This document shows, piece by piece, positions 14,694 through 22,576 of a stretch of 36,266 nt of DNA (positions are counted from its first letter, which is position 1; every line of letters begins with the position of its first letter). This DNA comes from a virus. The DNA is taken from the IMG/VR virus record IMGVR_UViG_3300037041_001142, positions 1-36,266 of that record; one strand, given 5' to 3'. The notes under the pieces were generated by a model that saw nothing but the letters and a program-made list of their open reading frames with translations, had not been told where the DNA came from and did no database searches. Made by a program: the position numbers and the translations under genes.

Positions 14694-14711
14694 TAACAGG
14701 AGAAACCATAA

Positions 14712-16121
14712 ATGAACGGATACCAGACTTTAAAACAGTTTAACCGTTTTGCGGGTGAGAATATAAGCCTTATTAAAAAGGCACTCACATCCGCAGCCGG
14801 TGTCGGTGGCGGTTTAATTCCGCAGAGTCTCGAAAAGGAAATCACAAACCTTATTATCAGACTTTCCCCCGAACTCGCTTTAATGCAGATGAAAAAAATC
14901 AGCGGGAACTATCACGAATTTAACCAGTTGACCGCACTCCCCGCAGCAAACGGGTCCATGGGTGAAAACGCCACAACCCCGACCACAAACTCACAGACCA
15001 CCCGGACCGGGGTGACTCTGAAAGTTTTCAGACGGAAAGGCGCAGTCACTAACTTTTTACAGGATACCAGCGGCGAATATATCGACGCAGCCGCATGCGA
15101 AATGGAAAATCAGTTGACCGCACAGATTTATGACTTGATCAACGTGATTCTCTATGGAAATGCGGGAGCCAACACATACGAATTTAACGGACTTGATTCC
15201 ATTATCGGGACTTATTACAACGTTGCATCCCCGGCAAACAGAATCAACGAAGTGAGATTCGGTGCGACCAAAACAAATCTGAAATTTCTTGATACCGCAA
15301 TCGACACAACCAACCGCAAAGGCGCCGGCAAACACAAAAACCGCGTTTTTGTTATGTCACCCGAAATGTTATCCTTTGTGTCTCAAACTTTGACCAATGT
15401 GAGACTCAATCAGGGCCTTGTCGGTACAATGTCACAGGTCGAGATTAACGGTGGATGGAGACTAAACGCTTATAGGGACATCCCTATTGTCGAATCGACA
15501 TCGACCAGACCTATTATCACGATGGGAGCTTTAACCCCGGCAACCGCAGCAGCCGGCGGTGTTATCGCAGACAATACCCATTATTTCAAAGTGTCGGCAG
15601 TTACCCTCGACGGTGAATCCCTCGCAGCAGCGACATCGCAGATCACCGCGGGCGGAAATACATCGACAGTCACTTTGACTTTCGCCGCCGTTGCAAATGC
15701 ATTCAGGTATAAAGTTTATACCAGCACCACACAACACGCGGAAAAACTTATCAAAGTTATCGCAGCTAAAACCTACGATGGATCCGGTACACAAACAGGC
15801 GACGTGACAAGCGTCACTTTGACAACCGTTGCCCGGGATACGACATCGGTCCCACTTTGGATGAGTAATGATATCGCACTCGAGCAGGACACCGGCCACG
15901 ACGTCCCCGAAATCGTTTTCCTTTGGGATCTCGACCCCGTTCAGGGCCTCGGCAAATTGGTTTACACAAATCAGGGTGGATCCGCATTCGACGGCCTTAT
16001 CACCACAACCCCACTCGCACAAACCGACGACTTTTTGCCTTTCCTTGTCAAAAGCTATATGGCCTTGACACCGGCGGCAGATTTTACATCGTACATGATT
16101 AGAGGGGCGCGCACTTATTGA
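14712..16121 (+). CDS. Major capsid protein with inserted Ig/FN3-like domain
   Basis: The 469-residue protein has the HK97-fold plan. An N-terminal AGVGGGLIPQSLEKEI segment is followed by the E-loop region with TGVTLKVFRRKGAVTNFLQD, and then A-domain strands. The sequence returns to the capsid pattern at SVPLWMSNDIAL and DDFLPFLVKSYMAL. Between about residues 273 and 380 lies an extra domain with the FN3/Ig-like pattern YFKVSAVTLDGES, TLTFAAVANAFRYKVYTST and TYDGSGTQTGD, which would decorate the capsid exterior. ATG 14712 follows AGGAGA. Its TGA overlaps the TTG start of the next gene. Confidence 0.85.
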   Translation: MNGYQTLKQFNRFAGENISLIKKALTSAAGVGGGLIPQSLEKEITNLIIRLSPELALMQMKKISGNYHEFNQLTALPAANGSMGENATTPTTNSQTTRTGVTLKVFRRKGAVTNFLQDTSGEYIDAAACEMENQLTAQIYDLINVILYGNAGANTYEFNGLDSIIGTYYNVASPANRINEVRFGATKTNLKFLDTAIDTTNRKGAGKHKNRVFVMSPEMLSFVSQTLTNVRLNQGLVGTMSQVEINGGWRLNAYRDIPIVESTSTRPIITMGALTPATAAAGGVIADNTHYFKVSAVTLDGESLAAATSQITAGGNTSTVTLTFAAVANAFRYKVYTSTTQHAEKLIKVIAAKTYDGSGTQTGDVTSVTLTTVARDTTSVPLWMSNDIALEQDTGHDVPEIVFLWDLDPVQGLGKLVYTNQGGSAFDGLITTTPLAQTDDFLPFLVKSYMALTPAADFTSYMIRGARTY

Positions 16122-16417
16122 TTTTAACGGCAAAAGAACTTGAAATAAAACGGTCGGGGGCAATCAAACCCCCGGCCATTATTCAAGAGACAAAAGAGAA
16201 TGAAAATGGCCCGGTTGAAATAACTGTTTTTATTTTGCATATCCCGGAATGGATCGAGGGCGAAAAGAAAAATTATGACTTTGATCTAAATGGCCGGGCG
16301 TTGAAAGTTATCGACAATATTGTCGAGATTGACAACGAAGCCGATAAAAACGATCTTATCCGCCGGGGGTTTTTATTACTTAAGGAGTCTAAGAAATGGC
16401 AAAGAAAAAAGACGTGA
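16118..16417 (+). CDS. Small head-region protein, paralog A
   Basis: A TTG start at 16118 overlaps the capsid gene stop; AGAGGGG lies upstream. The 99-residue product has a beta-rich central part (EITVFILHIPEWIEG) and ends with VEIDNEADKNDLIRRGFLLL. The last segment resembles the end of the following protein (VVEEYKRDLLISKGFEEI), so the two are probably related. Position after the capsid gene suggests a head accessory, cement or connector role. No family recognised. Confidence 0.55.
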   Translation: MILTAKELEIKRSGAIKPPAIIQETKENENGPVEITVFILHIPEWIEGEKKNYDFDLNGRALKVIDNIVEIDNEADKNDLIRRGFLLLKESKKWQRKKT

Positions 16418-16701
16418 CCGACACCGTTGTCGAGGACTTGATTGTCCCGGCCCCGGTAGAAGTCAAAGCAGATCCGATCCCGGAGCCAGTCCCGGCCCCG
16501 GTTATCGAAAAATCCCCCGGTTACACTTTGGTCAATGAAGAAATTAAAAACGCATTGATAAAATCAGATAAAATCAATATCATGGACGAATTCGGAAAGG
16601 TTATTCTCTCCGAGTCAATCCTTGACGGCGTTGTAATCGTTGTCGAAGAGTACAAAAGGGATCTTTTAATCTCTAAGGGATTTGAGGAGATCAACAAATG
16701 A
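16396..16701 (+). CDS. Small head-region protein, paralog B
   Basis: ATG 16396 follows AAGGAG; the gene overlaps the previous one by 22 bases. The 101-residue product has a Pro/Val/Glu-rich stretch (VPAPVEVKADPIPEPVPAPV), probably an extended spacer, and then a compact C-terminal unit. That unit ends in a KRDLLISKGFEEI helix like that of its neighbour. It is probably a structural or assembly accessory of the head. Its stop overlaps the next ATG. Confidence 0.55.
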   Translation: MAKKKDVTDTVVEDLIVPAPVEVKADPIPEPVPAPVIEKSPGYTLVNEEIKNALIKSDKINIMDEFGKVILSESILDGVVIVVEEYKRDLLISKGFEEINK

Positions 16702-17705
16702 GCAGAAATTTTTTAACAACCGACGAAGCAAAACTCGTCAATGATTTAATGCCGGGCAACCAACTTGTCGCACTCGGGGATAAAATGAAATATGTTCTCG
16801 ACATCGCAAACGGCCCGGGGACTATTTACTTTCTTGACCCGACAAGAGGATCCGACGGAAACGACGGCCTTTCTCGGGACTCGGCTTTTCAGACTTTGCC
16901 TTTTGCTTATAGCAAACTTGCAGACGGGAAAGGCGACACGCTTGTTTATATCGCAGGAACTTCCAGTATTACATTGACCGCACAACTTGTTTGGTCGAAA
17001 AGCTATACAAGTTTTATCGGACTTTGCGCCCCGACTATGGTCGGCCAGCGGGCAAGGATTTTTCAGGGTGCGAGCGCGACCGGAATCAGTCCTTTGATCT
17101 CAATTTCCGGATCAAGTAACATCTTCCAGAATCTTTACATTTTTCAGGGAATCAATGACGCGACAAGTTTGATCAACGTTCAGGTCGGCGGCGGACGAAA
17201 CTATTTTAAAAACGTTCACTTTGCCGGTGTCGGCAACGCAACCATGGACGCGGCAGGGGCTTGTTCACTTAAAATCAGATCCGGATCTGAAAACACTTTT
17301 GAGGATTGTGTCATCGGTCAGAACACCGCAACCCTCGGAGCAAATTCCGTCGGACTTTTATTTGACTCACAGGCGACAAGGAACTATTTCAAAGGGTGTC
17401 TTTTTGACGCGCATATCAACGCAGCGGGTCACGCCCACGTTAAACTCTCCGACAATATTTCCATTGACAGGTGGCAGATTTTCGAAAACTGTTTGTTTAT
17501 CACCGATTCTGTAAATCGAGCGACAGCACAAACAAGCGTTTTCACAATCCCGGCCGGTACCGTTCAGGGCAAAATTATTCTCAAAAATAGTTATGCAGTG
17601 ACAGACGGCGCGCCAGATTGGGACTCCGGAAACCGAGTAACAATATGGAATAACAGTGTCGCAGCCGCAGCCAGCGCCGCGGGTGGAGCTTGTACAATTC
17701 AGTAA
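16698..17705 (+). CDS. Right-handed beta-helix virion protein
   Basis: The 335-residue protein opens with a helical segment. It then has TIYFLDPTRGSDGNDGLSRDSAFQTL, the usual entry to a pectate-lyase-like beta-helix, followed by coils with repeating N-x-F-x-N/x-F-x-D patterns (NYFKNVHF, NTFEDCVI, NYFKGCLF, IFENCLF). In tail spikes this fold binds or cuts surface sugars. Here it sits among head genes, so a capsid decoration or head-fiber role is more likely. No catalytic residues can be named. A terminator-like hairpin follows the gene. Confidence 0.68.
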   Translation: MSRNFLTTDEAKLVNDLMPGNQLVALGDKMKYVLDIANGPGTIYFLDPTRGSDGNDGLSRDSAFQTLPFAYSKLADGKGDTLVYIAGTSSITLTAQLVWSKSYTSFIGLCAPTMVGQRARIFQGASATGISPLISISGSSNIFQNLYIFQGINDATSLINVQVGGGRNYFKNVHFAGVGNATMDAAGACSLKIRSGSENTFEDCVIGQNTATLGANSVGLLFDSQATRNYFKGCLFDAHINAAGHAHVKLSDNISIDRWQIFENCLFITDSVNRATAQTSVFTIPAGTVQGKIILKNSYAVTDGAPDWDSGNRVTIWNNSVAAAASAAGGACTIQ

Positions 17706-17722
17706 TTTCGTGCAAATTGAAT

Positions 17723-17784
17723 ATGACCGGGAACGGGATCGGGGACCTTAAAAGAAACCGGCCGCACCAGTCCCGGTTGTTTTT
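17723..17784 (+). terminator. Terminator-like hairpin after the beta-helix gene
   Basis: AUGACCGGGA (17723-17732) pairs with UCCCGGUUGU (17771-17780). This gives 10 bp including two G-U pairs, followed by TTTT(A)T. The 38-base interior can form a smaller imperfect hairpin. It is probably a terminator or partial attenuator ending the capsid transcript, in the only sizeable gap (92 bases) of this block. Confidence 0.5.
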
Positions 17785-17797
17785 ATAAGGGGGACAA

Positions 17798-18154
17798 ATG
17801 TCAAATTCATATCAGTATATGGCAGCGGTTACAAACTTTAACAAAACAGGGGACACGCCCCCGGCATACGAATCGACGGTATCACTTGCCGCCGACGGAC
17901 AAAGCGCCGCCATTATCATTCCGAACGGTGCCCGGGACGTTATGGTCACGGTTGTCCCGGGCGGGGGCGCATCCGCATCCGTTCAAACATCGACCGATTC
18001 TCTTTACGTCGTAAAAGAAAGCACAACGACGTGGACAAATTGGGGCGCGGGACTTGTCGCAGCGACGACGACCGGCGTCTCCTATCCGGTGACAGCGATT
18101 CGATTGAATCAGTCCGGTGCCGGTACCAGTAAATTAATGGTGAAAGCGCAATAA
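17798..18154 (+). CDS. Small beta-rich virion protein
   Basis: The 118-residue product is low in charge and rich in Ala, Thr, Val and Ser, with predicted beta strands (AAIIIPNGARDVMVTVVPGG, STDSLYVVK). That composition is typical of small decoration or fiber-associated proteins. The ribosome site AAGGGGG lies at about 17787-17793. It stands directly ahead of the repeat-bearing fiber gene. No family recognised. Confidence 0.55.
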   Translation: MSNSYQYMAAVTNFNKTGDTPPAYESTVSLAADGQSAAIIIPNGARDVMVTVVPGGGASASVQTSTDSLYVVKESTTTWTNWGAGLVAATTTGVSYPVTAIRLNQSGAGTSKLMVKAQ

Positions 18155-18164
18155 GGGGAAATTT

Positions 18165-19730
18165 ATGAGTTTATGGAAAACCGACACACAATCAGCCTTG
18201 AATTATCTCGGGACATGGAATGCGAATACAAACTCGCCGGCGTTATCGAATGGAAGCGGCGCCGCAAATGATTTTTACGTTGTCGCGACAGCGGGATCGA
18301 CCGCACTTGACGGGAATAATTCGTGGTCCGTCGGGGATTGGGTTTTAAGCAACGGGATTGCATGGACAAAGGTGCCGAACGCGGCGACCGTTTCCAGCGT
18401 TGCCGGGAAAACCGGGGCGGTGACATTGGTTAAGGCGGACGTAACAAATTTCACCGAGACAGATTATGTTCACGTCACGGGTGACGAAACCGCTGCAGGG
18501 GTAAAAACTTTTTCCAGTTTTCCGGTGACGCCATCGGCCGCACCGACAACAAATTATCAAACAGCAAATAAAAAATATGTAAACGATCAAGACACAATTG
18601 TCGCCGGGACCGTAACAACGGTGTCAAACAATCTCGCAACGGAAGTCACAAATCGCGGGAATGCGGACACGACTTTGCAGGGGAATATCGACATTGTGTC
18701 AGCGGCGATATCGTCCGAAACCGGAGTCCGGGCCGCAGCCGATATCGTTTTACAATCGAACATAAATGCAAAACAAGACACGATCACGGGCGCGGCGACC
18801 ACAATTGCCGGGTCAAACTTGACCGCATCCCGGGCACTCGAAGCAAACGCATCCGGGAAAGTGGCAGTGTCGGCCATAACATCGACCGAACTCGGTTATT
18901 TATCCGGGGTGACAAGCGCAATTCAAACACAAATCGGGACAAAACAAAACACCGTCACCGGGGCAGCGACGACAATTGTGTCCAACGATTTAACAGCATC
19001 CCGGGCCATGGTCAGTGACGCGTCCGGAAAGGCGGCCGTTTCAACGGTGACATCGACCGAACTCGGTAGACTTTCCGGGATAACATCGGCAGCCGTCGGC
19101 GTTTCCGACACGCAAACATTGACAAACAAAAAATTCGGCGGTGTCAGCGATTATTCAAGTTTTGAGGCGGACGGAACGCTTTTATTTACAGGCGCGGCGA
19201 CCGTTTGGGATGATTTACCACCGATTCCAATTATCAATAGCCGGACGGGGTCAACCGCACCGGATCTTGCAATCTTTATCGGCACAATTCAACAATTTAC
19301 TTTTCAGGTCAATGACTTTGTTTATGGGGCTTATGAATTAGTCCACGGATATAAAACCGGATCTGAAATTGATATTCATATCCACTGGGCAATGAATGGA
19401 ACCTATGTAACAGATCGGGCCGTTAAATGGCAAGTCGAGTATTCGGTTGTCAATTTAAAAGCCGCCGCACCGTTCAACAATCCATTTCCCGCCACGACGA
19501 CAGTCAGCGCGGAACAAGTTATTCCGGCAAATAGTTCAGATCGGTGTCATGTTATAACAGAAATCGGCCATATCCCCGGAGGAAGCATTGCCATGGGGGC
19601 TTATATTGTTTGGAAATTGACAAGGATTGCAGCAGCAGGGACGGCGCCCTCGGCCGAACCGTTTGCCCTTGCAATTGGTTTTCACGTTGAAATGGATACT
19701 GTAGGAAGTCGATCAGAATTGGTTAAATAA
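18165..19730 (+). CDS. Fiber protein with tandem 57-residue repeats
   Basis: The 521-residue protein begins with a short globular part and then SVAGKTGAVTLVKADVTNF, a common fiber repeat element. A coiled-coil-like region (NNLATEVTNRGNADTTLQGN) follows. Two tandem repeats of 57 residues start with KQDTITGAATTI (residue 203) and KQNTVTGAATTI (residue 260). Each contains NDLTASRAM-type and TSTELGYLSGVTSA-type segments. The C-terminal 190 residues form a separate domain with EIDIHIHWAMNG and WQVEYSVV strands. It is probably a trimeric head or tail fiber involved in host contact. It lies among neck genes and not after the baseplate, which favours a head or neck fiber. Confidence 0.72.
   Translation: MSLWKTDTQSALNYLGTWNANTNSPALSNGSGAANDFYVVATAGSTALDGNNSWSVGDWVLSNGIAWTKVPNAATVSSVAGKTGAVTLVKADVTNFTETDYVHVTGDETAAGVKTFSSFPVTPSAAPTTNYQTANKKYVNDQDTIVAGTVTTVSNNLATEVTNRGNADTTLQGNIDIVSAAISSETGVRAAADIVLQSNINAKQDTITGAATTIAGSNLTASRALEANASGKVAVSAITSTELGYLSGVTSAIQTQIGTKQNTVTGAATTIVSNDLTASRAMVSDASGKAAVSTVTSTELGRLSGITSAAVGVSDTQTLTNKKFGGVSDYSSFEADGTLLFTGAATVWDDLPPIPIINSRTGSTAPDLAIFIGTIQQFTFQVNDFVYGAYELVHGYKTGSEIDIHIHWAMNGTYVTDRAVKWQVEYSVVNLKAAAPFNNPFPATTTVSAEQVIPANSSDRCHVITEIGHIPGGSIAMGAYIVWKLTRIAAAGTAPSAEPFALAIGFHVEMDTVGSRSELVK
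18771..19112 (+). repeat. Tandem 171-bp coding repeat in the fiber gene
   Basis: Two adjacent in-frame units of 171 bp (57 codons) begin at 18771 and 18942. Their proteins align over KQ(D/N)T(I/V)TGAATTI, LTASRA, ASGK and TSTELG. Copy-number change would alter fiber length. Confidence 0.7.
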
Positions 19731-19740
19731 GGGGTGAACT

Positions 19741-20370
19741 ATGGGATCAAAGCCATCCGCCGCGGATGTTCGGACTCTCTTGACAGGTTATTGCATTGAC
19801 GCAAACACGGTCCCCGACGCATTTATCGAGGCCCGGCGCGACAATATGATTATCCCGACGATTGAAAATATTATTCGAAGATCCATTTCAGGCGTCCAAT
19901 CGGTGACAGAATATTGCAGCGGGAACGGGACGAACGTTTGTTATTTATCCCGGCGCGGGATCGTCACCCTTGTCGAGGTCAAATATGTTCTCGGTGGCGA
20001 TAATCAGCGCGTTTTGAATCTCGCAAATATCGAACTTTTAGCCGACGAAGGAATCCTGAAAGCTAAAAGGAACGCGGTCGAGACATGGATAATGCCAGTT
20101 TTCCCGAAAGGCGATAAGAATTTGAAAATCACTTATACGGTCGGTTATGCAATCGCAGATATCCCGACGGATATTGTCGAGGCAATAACTTTAATGACCG
20201 CCGACGTTATTTTGAGTTTTATCGAAGGACGGTCCGGTGGCGGTGATATCGGAATTCAGGGATATAATAAATCATACGGTCCCCGGGGAAAATATTCGTA
20301 TATCCGGGCGGAACTTTGGAAAATGTCACAGCATATTTTGAGACGGTACAGCACAGGAGTCGTCGGATGA
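19741..20370 (+). CDS. Head-tail connector (gp6-like)
   Basis: The 209-residue product has the helical layout of head-tail adaptor proteins. These begin with a segment like SAADVRTLLTGYCID and include IPTDIVEAITLMTADVIL, a helix typical of gp6/gp15-type connectors that bind the underside of the portal. GTNVCYLSRRGIV to VKYVLGG forms a beta insertion. AAGGGGTG precedes ATG 19741. It is followed by a second multi-domain gene through an ATGA overlap. Confidence 0.65.
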   Translation: MGSKPSAADVRTLLTGYCIDANTVPDAFIEARRDNMIIPTIENIIRRSISGVQSVTEYCSGNGTNVCYLSRRGIVTLVEVKYVLGGDNQRVLNLANIELLADEGILKAKRNAVETWIMPVFPKGDKNLKITYTVGYAIADIPTDIVEAITLMTADVILSFIEGRSGGGDIGIQGYNKSYGPRGKYSYIRAELWKMSQHILRRYSTGVVG

Positions 20371-21356
20371 TAAGTAAAGAAAAAATCGCGTATTTACTCA
20401 AACAGATTTTAATCGGAATGGACGTCGAGCGAGAACACACAAAGGACGAAGCCACGGCGCTTAAAATCACCCTTGACCATTTAAAGGAACATTTAAATTA
20501 TTATGAGACTTTGAAAAAGGTCAATTTGTCAATTGAAAAGGCACTTCCCCCCGGCACGGTCCGGCAGCGGAAGGACGGGAAATATCAGAAAGCCGAATCC
20601 GGGGAATGGACAAAAGTCCGGGATCAGGGCGAGAAAAAACAGGAAACGCCGGCGCCAGATGATACGGCCGACAGTGAAATGCACGACGCGGGTTATGAAT
20701 ACGCAACGCACGGCGCCGCCGGTGGATATATTCCAGATTTTAAAACCCCGGGAGAAAAAAAAGCATTCGAAACCGGAATGAAAAAAAAGGAAAAAGAACG
20801 AGAAGCGACACCCGCGGAAGCAAAGCCGGGCGGAAACTTTGACCCTGAAAAAATGAAATTATCTTTGCCGCAGCATTGGGATTTTAAGAAAATGGAATCG
20901 TTCACACGAAACACAAACGACGATCGATTAGAACAATTTAAAAACGCATTTAAGAAAAAACAAGACACACTCGGATCTTTCGACCCCCCGGGATATAAAG
21001 AATCACTTGATCATAATATTCGATATTTAGAAGCGGAGCAGGAACGCAGGGCAAAGCAAAAAGAAGTTGAAAAACCCGTTGCCGTACAACACGAACCTAT
21101 AAAAGATCCATCGGGGAACGAGTATTTTATGTATAAAAAAATTCGGTCCGCCTCACCGTCTTATAGACCAACCCCCGGTAAAACAGATTTTATTTACAGC
21201 GTAAAAATTAAAGACAAAGACGGTAATATAAAACCGGCCCCATTATCGGCAGGAACGGAATCCGCCGCACGCGAACAAATAGATCTTTATTTTAAAGGAA
21301 AGCCAGAAAAAAAAGCGGCCCCGGCCGACGACGTCAAACAAAGGGAGCTATTTTAA
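20367..21356 (+). CDS. DUF5661-like multi-domain protein with GTVRQ module
   Basis: ATG 20367 (AGGAG at 20355-20359) gives 329 residues. Residues 1-52 contain GMDVEREHTKDEATALKITL and DHLKEHLNYYETLKKV, which match DUF5661-type domains. Then comes KALPPGTVRQRKDGKYQKAE (59-78), the module also present in the protein at 9698. The middle is charged, helical and probably flexible. A beta-rich unit at about 245-310 has a DFIYSVKIKDKDG strand pair. The C-terminus is QRELF, similar to a sliding-clamp-binding pentapeptide. It may be packaged or injected with the genome; its activity is unknown. Confidence 0.65.
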   Translation: MISKEKIAYLLKQILIGMDVEREHTKDEATALKITLDHLKEHLNYYETLKKVNLSIEKALPPGTVRQRKDGKYQKAESGEWTKVRDQGEKKQETPAPDDTADSEMHDAGYEYATHGAAGGYIPDFKTPGEKKAFETGMKKKEKEREATPAEAKPGGNFDPEKMKLSLPQHWDFKKMESFTRNTNDDRLEQFKNAFKKKQDTLGSFDPPGYKESLDHNIRYLEAEQERRAKQKEVEKPVAVQHEPIKDPSGNEYFMYKKIRSASPSYRPTPGKTDFIYSVKIKDKDGNIKPAPLSAGTESAAREQIDLYFKGKPEKKAAPADDVKQRELF

Positions 21357-21359
21357 CCG

Positions 21360-21992
21360 ATGGAAATAACAAAAGCCGGCGTCACAGTAACAACCGCATC
21401 CCCGATCGTCACCCTTGACACGACCCGGGAACTCTTTGCCGGGTTGAATGTTTATTCGTCCGGGGCCTTTCCGGTTTGCACGAAAATATCGAGCGTAAAC
21501 ATTGACGGGGTGACTCTCACTTTGACAGAAAGCGGATTGTCAACCGGCGTTTATACGTTGCTTTTTACGGACCTTGCCCCGTATATGTATATGGATCTTT
21601 GCAGAGCCAGAAAGGACGTCCAACAAATTGTAAATGAAATCGGCCAGTTTGTTGAAGTGGATTTACGAAAAGAGACCAACGTCACCCGGGGAAATTATAC
21701 CGGAATTATCGAACGGGCACAAACGCCGATTTACAGATTGAAAGCGTACCCGGTAGAATATAGCCCGAGCGCGCAGCAAATAGAAAAGGCCGGACTCCGC
21801 GAGGTTGTGGACGTGACTGTTTACACCGCATATCAGGATTGGATTGACAACTCGATCGGGTTTAATGACATCGACCCGATCCGGGCGACGGTTAAATTGA
21901 ACGGGGAAACATATAAAATCAAAGCCCGGGGCCGATATAGTCCTTTCGGAAATAGTTTTTTATATATTACTTTGGGGTTGACAAAGGCATGA
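21360..21992 (+). CDS. Neck / head-closure protein (probable)
   Basis: The 210-residue protein has an N-terminal beta domain (VTVTTASPIVTLDTTRELF, then VTLTLTESGL) of about 70 residues. A helix (DLCRARKDVQQIVNEIGQF) and a second beta domain ending in KARGRYSPFGNSFLYITLGL follow. The ending resembles head-closure or stopper proteins that plug the connector. Its position between connector and tail-completion genes agrees. The extra N-terminal domain is unusual. Its stop overlaps the next ATG. Confidence 0.55.
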   Translation: MEITKAGVTVTTASPIVTLDTTRELFAGLNVYSSGAFPVCTKISSVNIDGVTLTLTESGLSTGVYTLLFTDLAPYMYMDLCRARKDVQQIVNEIGQFVEVDLRKETNVTRGNYTGIIERAQTPIYRLKAYPVEYSPSAQQIEKAGLREVVDVTVYTAYQDWIDNSIGFNDIDPIRATVKLNGETYKIKARGRYSPFGNSFLYITLGLTKA

Positions 21993-22576
21993 AAGTAAAA
22001 GTGAATCCGCAAATAAAACAGCGAATCGCAAACCTACCACAAATCTTTACAACCATGTTACGGGCGGTCCATAAAGTAGACGCGACCGGTGTCATTAAAG
22101 AATATAAAGACGGTTTACGGGGTGATACTTTGGGACTTGAAAGGTTGAAACCCCGAACTATTGCCAAAAAGGAAAAAGCCGGTTTTCCATATCCAACCCA
22201 CCCGCTTGTCGGATTAAATGGCCGGGAAAAACGATCCCTGATAAATGCGCTTTATGTTTACGACGACGGGAAATATATGCGGATCAAACCATCCGAGAGA
22301 ATGCACTGGAAAGCGAAATTGACATTGTCACACCTTTTTAATATTCATAGTTTCGGAGTAAAATTTCGGGGCCGGGGAAACGCGATTATAAAAATACCAC
22401 CCCGACCGGCGCTTTTAAAAGCGTATGACCAATGGATGTTAAAGAAAAGCAGAAAATCAAAAACCCCGGCAATTCAGGCGGCTATCATTAAGTATATAAA
22501 CAAGGGCGAAACGATTTATCGGGATCGCATTTTAAGACAGGCGGAGAGTGACGAACGGAGGATAATGGAATCATGA
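21989..22576 (+). CDS. Tail-completion / HK97 gp10-like neck protein
   Basis: The 195-residue basic protein contains LNGREKRSLINALYVYDDG, then HSFGVKFRGRGNAIIKIPPRPALLKAYDQWM. The I-P-P-R-P element followed by a helix is a hallmark of gp10-like and Mu gpG-like tail-completion proteins, which connect tail tube and neck. It starts at an ATGA-type overlap and its end overlaps the next gene by four bases. Confidence 0.68.
   Translation: MKVKVNPQIKQRIANLPQIFTTMLRAVHKVDATGVIKEYKDGLRGDTLGLERLKPRTIAKKEKAGFPYPTHPLVGLNGREKRSLINALYVYDDGKYMRIKPSERMHWKAKLTLSHLFNIHSFGVKFRGRGNAIIKIPPRPALLKAYDQWMLKKSRKSKTPAIQAAIIKYINKGETIYRDRILRQAESDERRIMES

Noticed and set aside
15531-16163. Minus-strand open frame of 210 residues
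   Set aside because: It is an antisense shadow of the capsid gene: Cys/Gly-rich, without recognisable protein features.
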